NCBI RefSeq assembly: GCF_014652875.1
Contig: NZ_BMZQ01000001.1
Location: 1,857,532-1,921,531, forward strand
Direction: 5' to 3'
Source: Tianweitania populi
GTDB lineage: Bacteria; Pseudomonadota; Alphaproteobacteria; Rhizobiales; Rhizobiaceae
Length of the DNA: 64,000 bases
This document shows positions 17,485 to 25,086 of the stretch, piece by piece. The stretch's first letter is position 1, and each line of letters opens with the position of its first letter. The position numbers and the translations under genes were made by a program. The notes under the pieces were generated by a model. It did no database searches and was not told where the DNA came from. It worked only from the letters and a program-made list of their open reading frames with translations.

Positions 17485-17837
17485 AGTTTAAGCCCTTCCA
17501 TTTCGGCGCAAAAATATGCGCCGTCTGCCTGCGGCCCGTTGATCGGACCTGCTTATTCTATGAAGTCGAGGCTAGCAGGCGCTCTTCCAGAAAGCCCGAT
17601 AAGCATGTCTTCTGAATGGTCTGGCTATTCTGTTGAACAGCCAAACAACACCCGATCACTGCTGCATCAAAGCCGACTTTTGCGGCGCCTTTGTTCCCTT
17701 ATGTGAATTTGTAGATCAGGATCTTGAATAGTGTCAACACGAAAGGCACACTCTTCGACGTGACCAGCTTTTCAGCAGCTGAGCGTCGGTGACGGGAAGA
17801 ATGCACGTCTTGATGCCGCTAGGGAAGAGCTGTTTTC
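17485..17837. promoter_or_regulatory. divergent control region between importer operon and M20D gene
   Basis: A 353-base gap with no convincing ORF. It contains a 20-bp imperfect palindrome GGCTATTCTGTTGAACAGCC at 17623-17642 (arms GGCTrTTC/GAAyAGCC) and a second one, AGATCAGGATCT, at 17713-17724. Either could be an operator for the linked IclR-type regulator, but IclR sites vary too much to assign one by eye. No riboswitch fold (glycine, THF) was recognised. Confidence 0.45.
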
Positions 17838-19094
17838 ATGAAGCGGCCCGCTTGCGCAATGCCGCTTATGAACGAACCACAAAGCCCTGCCCGACACTTT
17901 CGCGAGCCGCTGACCATGACGAACCGCTTGTCTTTTCCCCTGCCGACGCAACAAGATCTCGCCGAACTCACTGCATTCCGGCACGAGCTTCACCGCACAC
18001 CGGAAATCTCCGGCGAAGAGCGCGAAACCGCCAAGCGCGTGTGCGACATGCTGGTATCGACCAGCCCGGACAAGGTGCTGACGGATGTGGGCGGCCATGG
18101 CGTCGCCGCGATCTATGACAGCGGCAAGCCCGGGCCGACCATCCTGTTCCGCTCCGAACTCGATGCCCTGCCGATCCAGGAATTGGGCCAGATTGACCAT
18201 CGCTCGACAGTGCCGGGCAAGGCGCATCTTTGCGGCCATGACGGACATTCCACGATCCTGCTGGGGTTCGGGCGCATCCTTTCGCGGGCACGTCCAACCA
18301 GCGGCCGCGTCATCCTGATGTTCCAGCCGGCGGAAGAAGACGGCGCGGGCGCGGCAGCAGTGATCGCCGATCCCCGTTACAATGAGATCAAGCCGGACTG
18401 GGCCTTTTCGCTCCACAATGCGCCTGACGTTGCCTTCGGTTTCGGCAAGCTCGGTGCCGGCGCCACAAATTGCGCGTCCAGCGGCATCAAGATCAAGCTG
18501 ACCGGAAGCACCGCGCATGCGTCAAGGCCAAGCGACGGCCGTTCGCCCATGAAGGCCCTTGCAGAACTGATGCCCGCGCTCGAAGCCTGCGGCAGCGGCA
18601 AGCCGCTCGGTCCGGACTTTTCCATGGTGACGGTAACGCATGCATCCATGGGCGAACCGGTCTTCGGGATCGCTCCCGGCGAAGCGCGCATCTTCGCCAC
18701 GCTGCGCACGGTAGCCGACGCGGAAATGAATGCGCTGACGGCAAAGGTGGAAGCGCTCGTGGCCGACGCGGCAGCACGCTACGGTTTGAAGCACGAATAC
18801 GACTATGACGACGTCTTTCTCGCCTGCACGAACGACGCCAGCGCCACGGAAATCCTTCTGAACGGCATGGAACGCGCCGGCATCAGCCACGAGGAACAGA
18901 CCGTGCCGTCCTATGGCTCCGAAGATTTTGGCCGCTTCGGTCTCAGCGGGGCGAAATCGGCCATGGTGTTTCTGGGTTCCGGGCCGGATTGGCCACGCGT
19001 TCATACGCCGGAATACGATTTTCGCGACGAGCTGATCCCGATGGGCATCCGGCTGTTCTCGGAAACCCTGGCCGCCTGCCTGGAACAGGCGTGA
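17838..19094 (+). CDS. M20D-family amidohydrolase (hippurate/N-acyl-amino-acid hydrolase-like)
   Basis: A 418-residue metallo-amidohydrolase. Family features: RHELHRTPEISGEE near residue 48, LCGHDGHS with metal ligands C132 and H134, MFQPAEE with the catalytic Glu and metal Glu (166/167), H193 in SLHNAPD, a dimerisation lid from about 205 to 320, and YGSEDFGRF near the end. Characterised members remove acyl groups from amino acids or act on amino-acid amides and conjugates. The start at 17838 has GGGAAG about ten bases upstream; ATG 17916 would match the family length more closely. Its position opposite the importer operon suggests it cleaves the imported compound to release the N-methyl amino acid. 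Confidence 0.82.
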   Translation: MKRPACAMPLMNEPQSPARHFREPLTMTNRLSFPLPTQQDLAELTAFRHELHRTPEISGEERETAKRVCDMLVSTSPDKVLTDVGGHGVAAIYDSGKPGPTILFRSELDALPIQELGQIDHRSTVPGKAHLCGHDGHSTILLGFGRILSRARPTSGRVILMFQPAEEDGAGAAAVIADPRYNEIKPDWAFSLHNAPDVAFGFGKLGAGATNCASSGIKIKLTGSTAHASRPSDGRSPMKALAELMPALEACGSGKPLGPDFSMVTVTHASMGEPVFGIAPGEARIFATLRTVADAEMNALTAKVEALVADAAARYGLKHEYDYDDVFLACTNDASATEILLNGMERAGISHEEQTVPSYGSEDFGRFGLSGAKSAMVFLGSGPDWPRVHTPEYDFRDELIPMGIRLFSETLAACLEQA

Positions 19095-19098
19095 AACG

Positions 19099-21096
19099 TC
19101 AGCAATCCAGCACCAGATCGCCGCGCGGCACCGCCTGGCATAGCAAAACCTGGCCATAGGCCAGCAAGGGCTCGTTGCCGGCCGGATAATCGGTCATGCC
19201 GCTGACGATCTTCTGCACGCAAGACTGGCATTCGCCGCTGCGGCAGGAATATTGGATCTCGACATCTTCACTCAAAGCGAGATCGAGCAGCGAGCCCTTA
19301 TGCGGGTGCCAGGTGGCCGTTTTGCCGGACCGGGCAAACTGCACCTGGCACGGCGTCACGGTTGAGTGCTGACTCGCCAGCAACCCAGCCAGCCCGATCG
19401 CCTTGGCTTCGAAGGCTTCCATCCTGATATTGGCGGGATCAGCGCCGAGTGCCACGAGGCCGGCCTTCAATGCATCCATGAAGGCGTCGGGACCGCAGAT
19501 ATAGAAGTCGGCTTCGGTGACGGGCACGAGGGTGGCGAGCGTTGCAGCATCAAGGCGGCCGTGATGATGAAAGGCGTCGCCCTCGTCTGGCTGGGAATAC
19601 ACGGTGAAAAGCTTGAAGCTTTCGCCGGCCTGCTCGATGACCCGCACGACCTCGTCGGCAAAAAGGTGATGCTTGCTGCTGCGCGCGGCATGAACGAACC
19701 AGACTTCGCGCCCGTCGGGTGCCGCGGCAAGCGCCTGCGCCATCGGCAACAGCGGCGTGATGCCGACGCCGGCACCCACAAGCACAACCGGGCGCGCCGC
19801 CTGGCTGTTCAGGATGAACTGGCCGCCCGGAGCACCAAGCAGAACGTCGCTGCCGGGCTGGATCGTGTGATGAAGCAGATCCGACACGCCCCCGGCGCCG
19901 ATGCGACGCACGGACAGGCGCAGGGTTCGCGGCGTGGGCGTTGCGGAGACCGAGTAACAGCGCCGGCGCGGCGGCTGCACGTCATCCCCGGGAAGCGCCA
20001 GCGTCACATATTGGCCGGGCGCGATCGGTCCGACGGGCGCTTGGTCCTCGGGCTCGAATAGGAAGGACACGACATCCGCATTTTCCTGCTTGCGCCCGAC
20101 ACAACGAAACGCGCGTAGGCCGGTCCATGCCGACGGCCGCGCATCGGTCCAGATCCGCGAGCGGGAAAAGGCGGCCGAGCAGTGGAAGTAGATTTCTTCC
20201 GGCAAAACGCTGATCTGGTGCGGCCCTTCGGAGTCGCCCGCCACAGCGCGATAAGTGCCGTTCAGCCTGATGTTTTCGCAGCGGCCAGGTTCGGCCGCCA
20301 GCAATGCGCATTCACCGGAATGCGTCCAGGCGGCATCGCCGGCTTCAGCGTGGCGGATTTCAAGAAGGAAAGCGTCCTGATTGGTCGCAGGATCGCGCCG
20401 CAGTGGGGTTCCGCCGGCAAGCTCGACCGTGATCGCGCCGTTTTCATCTTCGCGCGCCAGCACGATGAACGGCGCTTGATCGATAAAGGGCATGAAGCCT
20501 GGGCCGGCTGCTTGGTACACCTTCTGCTGAACCAGTGTGCTCGGCTTGCCGTAATGCTCGCGGATGCCGGAGCGCTGCAGCTCGGTTTCGCCGGCCGCAT
20601 CCCGCCGAACGAACACGCGCCCGCCGGCTGCCTGCCATTGCCCTTCCTGCCCATAAACGCCGCCGAGATCGAGCGGCGGCTTGCGCAAGGCGGGATCGAT
20701 CCAGAAGCCGGCATCGCCGAACACGTCGCTGTGCACCCAGTTCCAGCTTGTCGGCGTCAGCACCATGACGCTGAGCGGCGGGTTTTCATCCGCCGGGAAT
20801 AAAGCGAGATCATCCGGGGCCTGGGAAATCTCGGCACGCGCCGCAACACGCAGATAGTCGTTGCAGCGCCGGTTCATGAACAACAGCGCCACAGAGGGAT
20901 TGGCGAGAACATTGCCGATCGTGTCCAGGCGACGGTTGCCGAGGTAATCCGGCAAAAGGATCGCTCCGTCTTCGCGCAAAGTGACCACGTTGGGCTGACC
21001 GCCGCGCGGCGACACGTCCATCGCACCGGCCGCATTGCGCGACGCAATGAAGAGCAGCGTGGAATGGGCGATGAACTGGCGCGCACGGTCGTCCAT
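19099..21096 (-). CDS. PNPOx-like / FNR-type reductase / C-terminal [2Fe-2S] ferredoxin fusion
   Basis: A 665-residue multidomain redox protein. Residues 1-125 are a pyridoxamine-phosphate-oxidase-like flavin fold (VSPRGGQPNVV, LLPDYLGNRRLDTIGN). Residues about 195-310 look like a second, degenerate copy. Residues 325-560 are a ferredoxin-NADP-reductase module with FAD motif RCYS (379-382), NAD motif GAGVGITPLLP and CGPD (534-537). The last 90 residues are a plant-type ferredoxin with C618, C623, C626 and C653. The C-terminal cluster order is that of oxygenase reductases such as glycine-betaine monooxygenase GbcB, but no Rieske oxygenase is present. Convergent with the M20D gene, four bases between stops. 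ATG 21096 chosen; the longer frame runs into the IclR promoter. Confidence 0.82.
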   Translation of the reverse strand: MDDRARQFIAHSTLLFIASRNAAGAMDVSPRGGQPNVVTLREDGAILLPDYLGNRRLDTIGNVLANPSVALLFMNRRCNDYLRVAARAEISQAPDDLALFPADENPPLSVMVLTPTSWNWVHSDVFGDAGFWIDPALRKPPLDLGGVYGQEGQWQAAGGRVFVRRDAAGETELQRSGIREHYGKPSTLVQQKVYQAAGPGFMPFIDQAPFIVLAREDENGAITVELAGGTPLRRDPATNQDAFLLEIRHAEAGDAAWTHSGECALLAAEPGRCENIRLNGTYRAVAGDSEGPHQISVLPEEIYFHCSAAFSRSRIWTDARPSAWTGLRAFRCVGRKQENADVVSFLFEPEDQAPVGPIAPGQYVTLALPGDDVQPPRRRCYSVSATPTPRTLRLSVRRIGAGGVSDLLHHTIQPGSDVLLGAPGGQFILNSQAARPVVLVGAGVGITPLLPMAQALAAAPDGREVWFVHAARSSKHHLFADEVVRVIEQAGESFKLFTVYSQPDEGDAFHHHGRLDAATLATLVPVTEADFYICGPDAFMDALKAGLVALGADPANIRMEAFEAKAIGLAGLLASQHSTVTPCQVQFARSGKTATWHPHKGSLLDLALSEDVEIQYSCRSGECQSCVQKIVSGMTDYPAGNEPLLAYGQVLLCQAVPRGDLVLDC

Positions 21097-21339
21097 GGTC
21101 ACAATCCCACAAAGCGGATGGTCTGAAAGACGAGGCAAAATTCCACCATCTAAATTCCGAGCGCAAGTGGATGAATTGCAGATTATCCTTGTTCGCCGCT
21201 CGAAGCTGCGGCAGCAAGGGATGTGTCCGCCGATCTGGTGGCCGGTTCGATGGTAAGGGGAGATGGCGGCCTTGGTTCTTGGAGGCGGAAGGGAAGGCTT
21301 CATGACCGTGGCTCTGCGGCCAATTCTGGTTGAACGCGC

Positions 21340-22074
21340 ATGCTGGTAAAACAGGCAGCGAACGTCCTCGAACTGCTGGAGTATTTCGCTCGCCACAAAC
21401 AGCCGGCGACCATGGCGGAAATTTCCGACAGTCTGGGATGGCCGCGCTCGAGCACCTTCAACCTCGTCGCGACTTTGGCCGAGAAGGGCTATCTCTACGA
21501 ACCGCGCCAGCGCGGCGGCTATTATCCGAGCTCGCGCTGGATGAGTACGGTGAAGGAAATTGCCGCGGCCGATCCCCTTCCCGCATCTCTCGTGGAGGCA
21601 ATTGCCGCAATTCAAGCGAAGACCGGCGAAACCACAGCCGTTGGTCAGGCCGCCGGCGCTTACGTGATCTTCGTGCATGTGTGTGAATCGCAGCAGCCAA
21701 TCCGCTATTTCGCGCAGGCCGGCACGCGCGTGCCCATACATGCCAGCTCAGCTGGACGCGCGATCCTGGTGCAATGCAGCCAGCGCGAACGCGACGCAAT
21801 CTACCGGCGGATCACCTTTAAGGATTTTTCCACCAGCACGCCGATGAGCGCGGAGGCCGTGGAAGCGGAGCTGAAGGAAGCGGGCCAGCGCGGTTACCAC
21901 TGCAGCAATTCGGAATATATTCCGGACCTCGCCGGCGTGGCACTGCCGATCGAGCTGAACCAGCGCAAGCTGTCCGTCGTGGTGGCGGGACCGACCTCGC
22001 GCTGCCTGTCACGCCAGTCGGAAATTGCGAAGCTCATGAAGCAGGAGCTTGTCGCCAATCAGCTGATTGGCTGA
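21340..22074 (+). CDS. IclR-family transcriptional regulator
   Basis: A 244-residue IclR-type regulator. It has an N-terminal winged helix (ANVLELLEYFARHKQPATM, then SLGWPRSSTFNLVATLAEKG) and a C-terminal effector domain with RYFAQAGTRVPIHASSAGRAIL and the late GVALPIEL block. It is divergent from the redox fusion gene and near the M20D and importer operon, so it is the likely local regulator; the ligand is probably the imported compound or a breakdown product. The ATG at 21340 lacks an obvious ribosome-binding site. Confidence 0.88.
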   Translation: MLVKQAANVLELLEYFARHKQPATMAEISDSLGWPRSSTFNLVATLAEKGYLYEPRQRGGYYPSSRWMSTVKEIAAADPLPASLVEAIAAIQAKTGETTAVGQAAGAYVIFVHVCESQQPIRYFAQAGTRVPIHASSAGRAILVQCSQRERDAIYRRITFKDFSTSTPMSAEAVEAELKEAGQRGYHCSNSEYIPDLAGVALPIELNQRKLSVVVAGPTSRCLSRQSEIAKLMKQELVANQLIG

Positions 22075-22077
22075 CAA

Positions 22078-22335
22078 CTACTCGCCGCTGCGAACCCGCG
22101 CTTTCGCGTCGTCCACCATGCGCTTGATCTCGCGTGCGCGCGCGGCTTCCACCGCAAAGGCGGCTTGCGGCACGGCGCCGGGATCTTCCTGCTGGTTGGA
22201 GGGCGCGAGGCGCTCTTCCAGAGCCTTGGTCAAGGCTTCGTCGGGATTGCGCAGCAGATGCGTCAGGATCAGCGTGAGAACCTCGCGCTGACCGTTCAGC
22301 GAGCCCTCAAGTTCAAACGATGTGAGCTCGGACAT
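22078..22335 (-). CDS. hypothetical protein, 85 aa
   Basis: Not recognised. The product is short, charged and predicted largely helical, with a LILTHLLRNPDEALTKALEERL segment and a C-terminal basic helix (AREIKRMVDDAKARVR). No signal peptide or membrane span. It is two bases downstream of the 105-aa stress-like gene and probably co-transcribed with it; it converges on the IclR gene with three bases between. Confidence 0.6.
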   Translation of the reverse strand: MSELTSFELEGSLNGQREVLTLILTHLLRNPDEALTKALEERLAPSNQQEDPGAVPQAAFAVEAARAREIKRMVDDAKARVRSGE

Positions 22336-22337
22336 GT

Positions 22338-22655
22338 TTATTTCCGTGAGACGTTGGTTGCACCCGCCTCGCGAAACGCCGCTTCGGCATCGTCCAGCGT
22401 GTCCAGGCTGATATCGACGGACACCAAAAGCGCGCCGTTCAACGCCGCATCTTCCGCGGAATCGGCCTGCGGCTCGCCTTCGGCCACATCGCCGCCCGAA
22501 GCTTTCGTTCCGGCGCTGTTTTCAGATGACTGCGGCTCGATGAAGATGTCGGAACGGTCTAGCCCATATTCCTGAACCAAGTGCTCGACCGCGATTTCGG
22601 CTTCGCGACGGGTGGCAAAAGTGCCGGTGATGGTGGTGGTGCTGGTGTCGGACAT
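22338..22655 (-). CDS. small acidic protein, YflT/GSP17M-like stress fold
   Basis: A 105-residue protein. The N-terminus GTFATRREAEIAVEHLVQE and the following EYGLDRSDIFIEP look like the ferredoxin-like fold of general stress protein 17M/YflT or similar alpha-beta proteins, with a Glu/Ala-rich low-complexity middle and a second strand-helix unit (ALLVSVDISLDTLDDAEAAF). Function unknown. It is divergent from an SDR gene of the stress-associated YhxC/YdaD type, consistent with a general stress locus. Confidence 0.65.
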   Translation of the reverse strand: MSDTSTTTITGTFATRREAEIAVEHLVQEYGLDRSDIFIEPQSSENSAGTKASGGDVAEGEPQADSAEDAALNGALLVSVDISLDTLDDAEAAFREAGATNVSRK

Positions 22656-22819
22656 GCTTGCCTCCGTTGTCTGTGGGCAAGAAGGCGCAAAAGACCAGGA
22701 TGGTTCCCATCATACCTGCCGGAACGCGCGCGGCTGGGTTGGAACAACACCGCAGCGCTTCAGTTGTCCTTGCACCCCACCCCGAACACGCAACAACCGA
22801 TCTCATCCTGGAGAATGAC

Positions 22820-23686
22820 ATGTCCAACACTCGCTATCCCGAACTCAAGGCGCCGCATCCTAGCCAGCAACAATCCATGCCCGGCGAAACCGACAAGATG
22901 GATCCCCGCCCGAACCATGGTGAGGATAGCTACAAGGGCAGCGGCAAGCTGGAAGGCCGTGCGGCCATCATCACCGGCGGTGACTCCGGTATCGGCCGCG
23001 CCGTGGCGATCGCCTTTGCGCGTGAAGGGGCCGATGTGCTGATCTCCTATCTCAGCGAAGACAAGGATGCGCAGGACACCGCGAAGCTGGTTGAAGAGGC
23101 CGGCCGAAAGGCGATCCTGGTGCCGGGCGACATTTCGGAAGAAAGCCACTGCAAGGCGATCATCCAGCGCGCGGTGGACGAGTTCGGCCGGCTCGACATC
23201 CTCGTCAACAATGCCGCGCATCAGGCGACGATCGACGACATTGCCGATCTCACCACGGAAGAATGGGACAAGACCTTCCGCACCAACATCTACAGCCAGT
23301 TCTTCCTGTCGAAGGCCGCGATTCCGCATCTGAATGACGGTGCGTCGATCATCAACACGACCTCGATCCAGTCCGAAGACCCCTCGCCCGGCCTGCTCGC
23401 TTATGCGACCACCAAGGGCGCGATCTACAACTTCACCCAAGGCCTGGCGCAGATGGTGGCCGAAAAGGGCATCCGGGTGAACGGCGTGGCTCCCGGTCCG
23501 ATCTGGACGCCGCTGATCCCTTCCACCATGCCGCCGGAAAAGGTGGAGAAGTTCGGCTCCAACACGCCGATGAAGCGCGCAGGCCATCCGGCAGAGCTGG
23601 CCGCAGCCTATGTCTATCTGGCCTCCGACGATGCCAGCTATACAACGGGCGCCATCATTCCGGTGACCGGCGGTCGCCCGATGTAA
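22820..23686 (+). CDS. SDR oxidoreductase, YhxC/YghA-like
   Basis: A 288-residue short-chain dehydrogenase with the long N-terminal arm typical of the YhxC/YghA/GsiC-like group (PGETDKMDPRPNHGE). NADP fold TGGDSGIGRAVAIAF (about 53-67), NNAAHQ after beta-4, catalytic Ser in INTTSIQSE, and YATTKGAI giving the Tyr-x3-Lys pair; GPIWTPLIPSTMP is the substrate loop. Members are often under general stress sigma factors. The ATG at 22820 follows CTGGAGAATG; the longer frame from 22658 has no family match. Substrate unknown. Confidence 0.88.
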   Translation: MSNTRYPELKAPHPSQQQSMPGETDKMDPRPNHGEDSYKGSGKLEGRAAIITGGDSGIGRAVAIAFAREGADVLISYLSEDKDAQDTAKLVEEAGRKAILVPGDISEESHCKAIIQRAVDEFGRLDILVNNAAHQATIDDIADLTTEEWDKTFRTNIYSQFFLSKAAIPHLNDGASIINTTSIQSEDPSPGLLAYATTKGAIYNFTQGLAQMVAEKGIRVNGVAPGPIWTPLIPSTMPPEKVEKFGSNTPMKRAGHPAELAAAYVYLASDDASYTTGAIIPVTGGRPM

Positions 23687-23733
23687 AAACGACGGGTCTG
23701 GACCGGCGGCTTGAACCGGGCCGGTCTGGGGAC

Positions 23734-25068
23734 TCAGCGCTCCATGAAGGCGCGGGCCATGCTGTCGCGCACCGGCTTGGTCAGGTAATCGAAGAAGGTG
23801 CGCTCCGCCGTCTGGATCAAAATTTCGGCGGGCATGCCGGGTGTGGGGTGGAAGCCATGCACGCGCGCGATCTCGTCGGGCGACAGGGTCACGCGGGCGA
23901 GATAGACTTCCTTGGCACCGTTCGGCGTGCTGGATAGTGAGTCCGCTGAAACATAAACGACCTCGCCATTCAGCACCGGGGTCGTGCGCGCGCTAAGCGC
24001 CACAAGCCGCACCGTTGCATGCTGGCCGACCTTCACATTGTCGATCTGATTGCGCGGCACCTGCGTTTCGATGATCAGCGGCACATCTGACGGCAGGATC
24101 TCCAGGATTGCCTTGCCGCTTTCGATGACGCCACCGGCGGTGTGGTAATAAAGCCGGATGATCGTGCCCGCGACCGGCGCGTCGATGGTGGAGCGGCGCA
24201 GCACGCTGTCGGCCTCGCGGGATTGTTCGCGGATCGAGTCCAACTCGCTCTGGGCCTTCTGCAACTCGTCGAGCGCTGCCTGCACATAGGTGTTGCTGAC
24301 CTGCTCGATCTGCTGCTGGGATTTGACCACCTGCGCGCCCGTTTCGGAAATTTCCGCCACCAGCCGGCCGATCTGCCCTTCCGAGTCAGCAATGGCGCGC
24401 TGGATCGACTTGATCTCGGTGGCGCGCATCAATCCCTGCTTCAACAGCACCTGCTTGCCCTCGAACTCCTCGTTGAGGAGCGCGAGCTGCTTTTCCATGG
24501 CCGAGCGCTGCAGATCATAGCCACGGCCGCGGAAATCGAGCGAGGCGATGTTCTGCTCCAGCAAACCGACATCGCTGTTGAGCTTGGCTGTCCAGGCCTC
24601 GAAATTCAGCCGCTGCGTTTCCACGATCTCGCCGATCTCCGCATCGGCATCGTCGCCGCGCACAAGGTCTGGCCAGGTCACCGATGGAGCGCGGTGCACC
24701 TGCGCCCGCAGCCGCGCCACCAACGCTTCCAGCCGCGCGCGGCGAAGATAAAGCTGGCGGCCGTTGGCCTGCGCCGCCGTCTTGTCCAGCCGGATCAAGG
24801 GCTGGCCGGCGGTAACTTTATCGCCCTCGTTGATCAGGATCTCCTCGATAATACCGCCCTCGAGATGCTGCACGATCTTGTTCTGCCCGGTGGCGACGAA
24901 GCTGCCTTGCGAAATGACGGCAGCAGCCAGCGGCGCGGTAAAGCCCCAGGCGCTGAAGCCGCCGAGGATGACGGCCAGCAGCACCATGCCGAAGATCGTG
25001 TGTTTGCGGATCGAGCGCGGCACTTCCGCATACCATTCGCCGCCGTGAACTGTGGCTAGGTCGGTCAT
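23734..25068 (-). CDS. type I secretion membrane-fusion protein (HlyD/PrtE family)
   Basis: A 444-residue periplasmic adaptor. One N-terminal span (about residues 23-45, TIFGMVLLAVILGGFSAWG), the lipoyl-like half motif GGIIEEILINEGDKVTAGQPLIRLD, a long coiled-coil hairpin (about 95-290), the second lipoyl half (STIDAPVAGTIIRLYYHT) and a beta-barrel C-terminus. It links the inner-membrane exporter encoded immediately upstream (18 bases) to an outer-membrane TolC, which is not in the window. It closes the secretion operon beginning with the glycine-rich protein at 31250. Confidence 0.92.
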   Translation of the reverse strand: MTDLATVHGGEWYAEVPRSIRKHTIFGMVLLAVILGGFSAWGFTAPLAAAVISQGSFVATGQNKIVQHLEGGIIEEILINEGDKVTAGQPLIRLDKTAAQANGRQLYLRRARLEALVARLRAQVHRAPSVTWPDLVRGDDADAEIGEIVETQRLNFEAWTAKLNSDVGLLEQNIASLDFRGRGYDLQRSAMEKQLALLNEEFEGKQVLLKQGLMRATEIKSIQRAIADSEGQIGRLVAEISETGAQVVKSQQQIEQVSNTYVQAALDELQKAQSELDSIREQSREADSVLRRSTIDAPVAGTIIRLYYHTAGGVIESGKAILEILPSDVPLIIETQVPRNQIDNVKVGQHATVRLVALSARTTPVLNGEVVYVSADSLSSTPNGAKEVYLARVTLSPDEIARVHGFHPTPGMPAEILIQTAERTFFDYLTKPVRDSMARAFMER

Positions 25069-25086
25069 GCGTCTTTCCCCTTGCGC

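Noticed and set aside
17485..17837. Glycine or tetrahydrofolate riboswitch upstream of the sarcosine oxidase operon
   Set aside because: I could not find the conserved glycine-aptamer cores or THF aptamer features here or in 52864-53184.
23701..23726. GACCGGC/GCCGGTC hairpin between the convergent SDR and HlyD genes as a terminator
   Set aside because: Seven-base stem with a long loop and no T-run on either strand; too weak to list as a feature.
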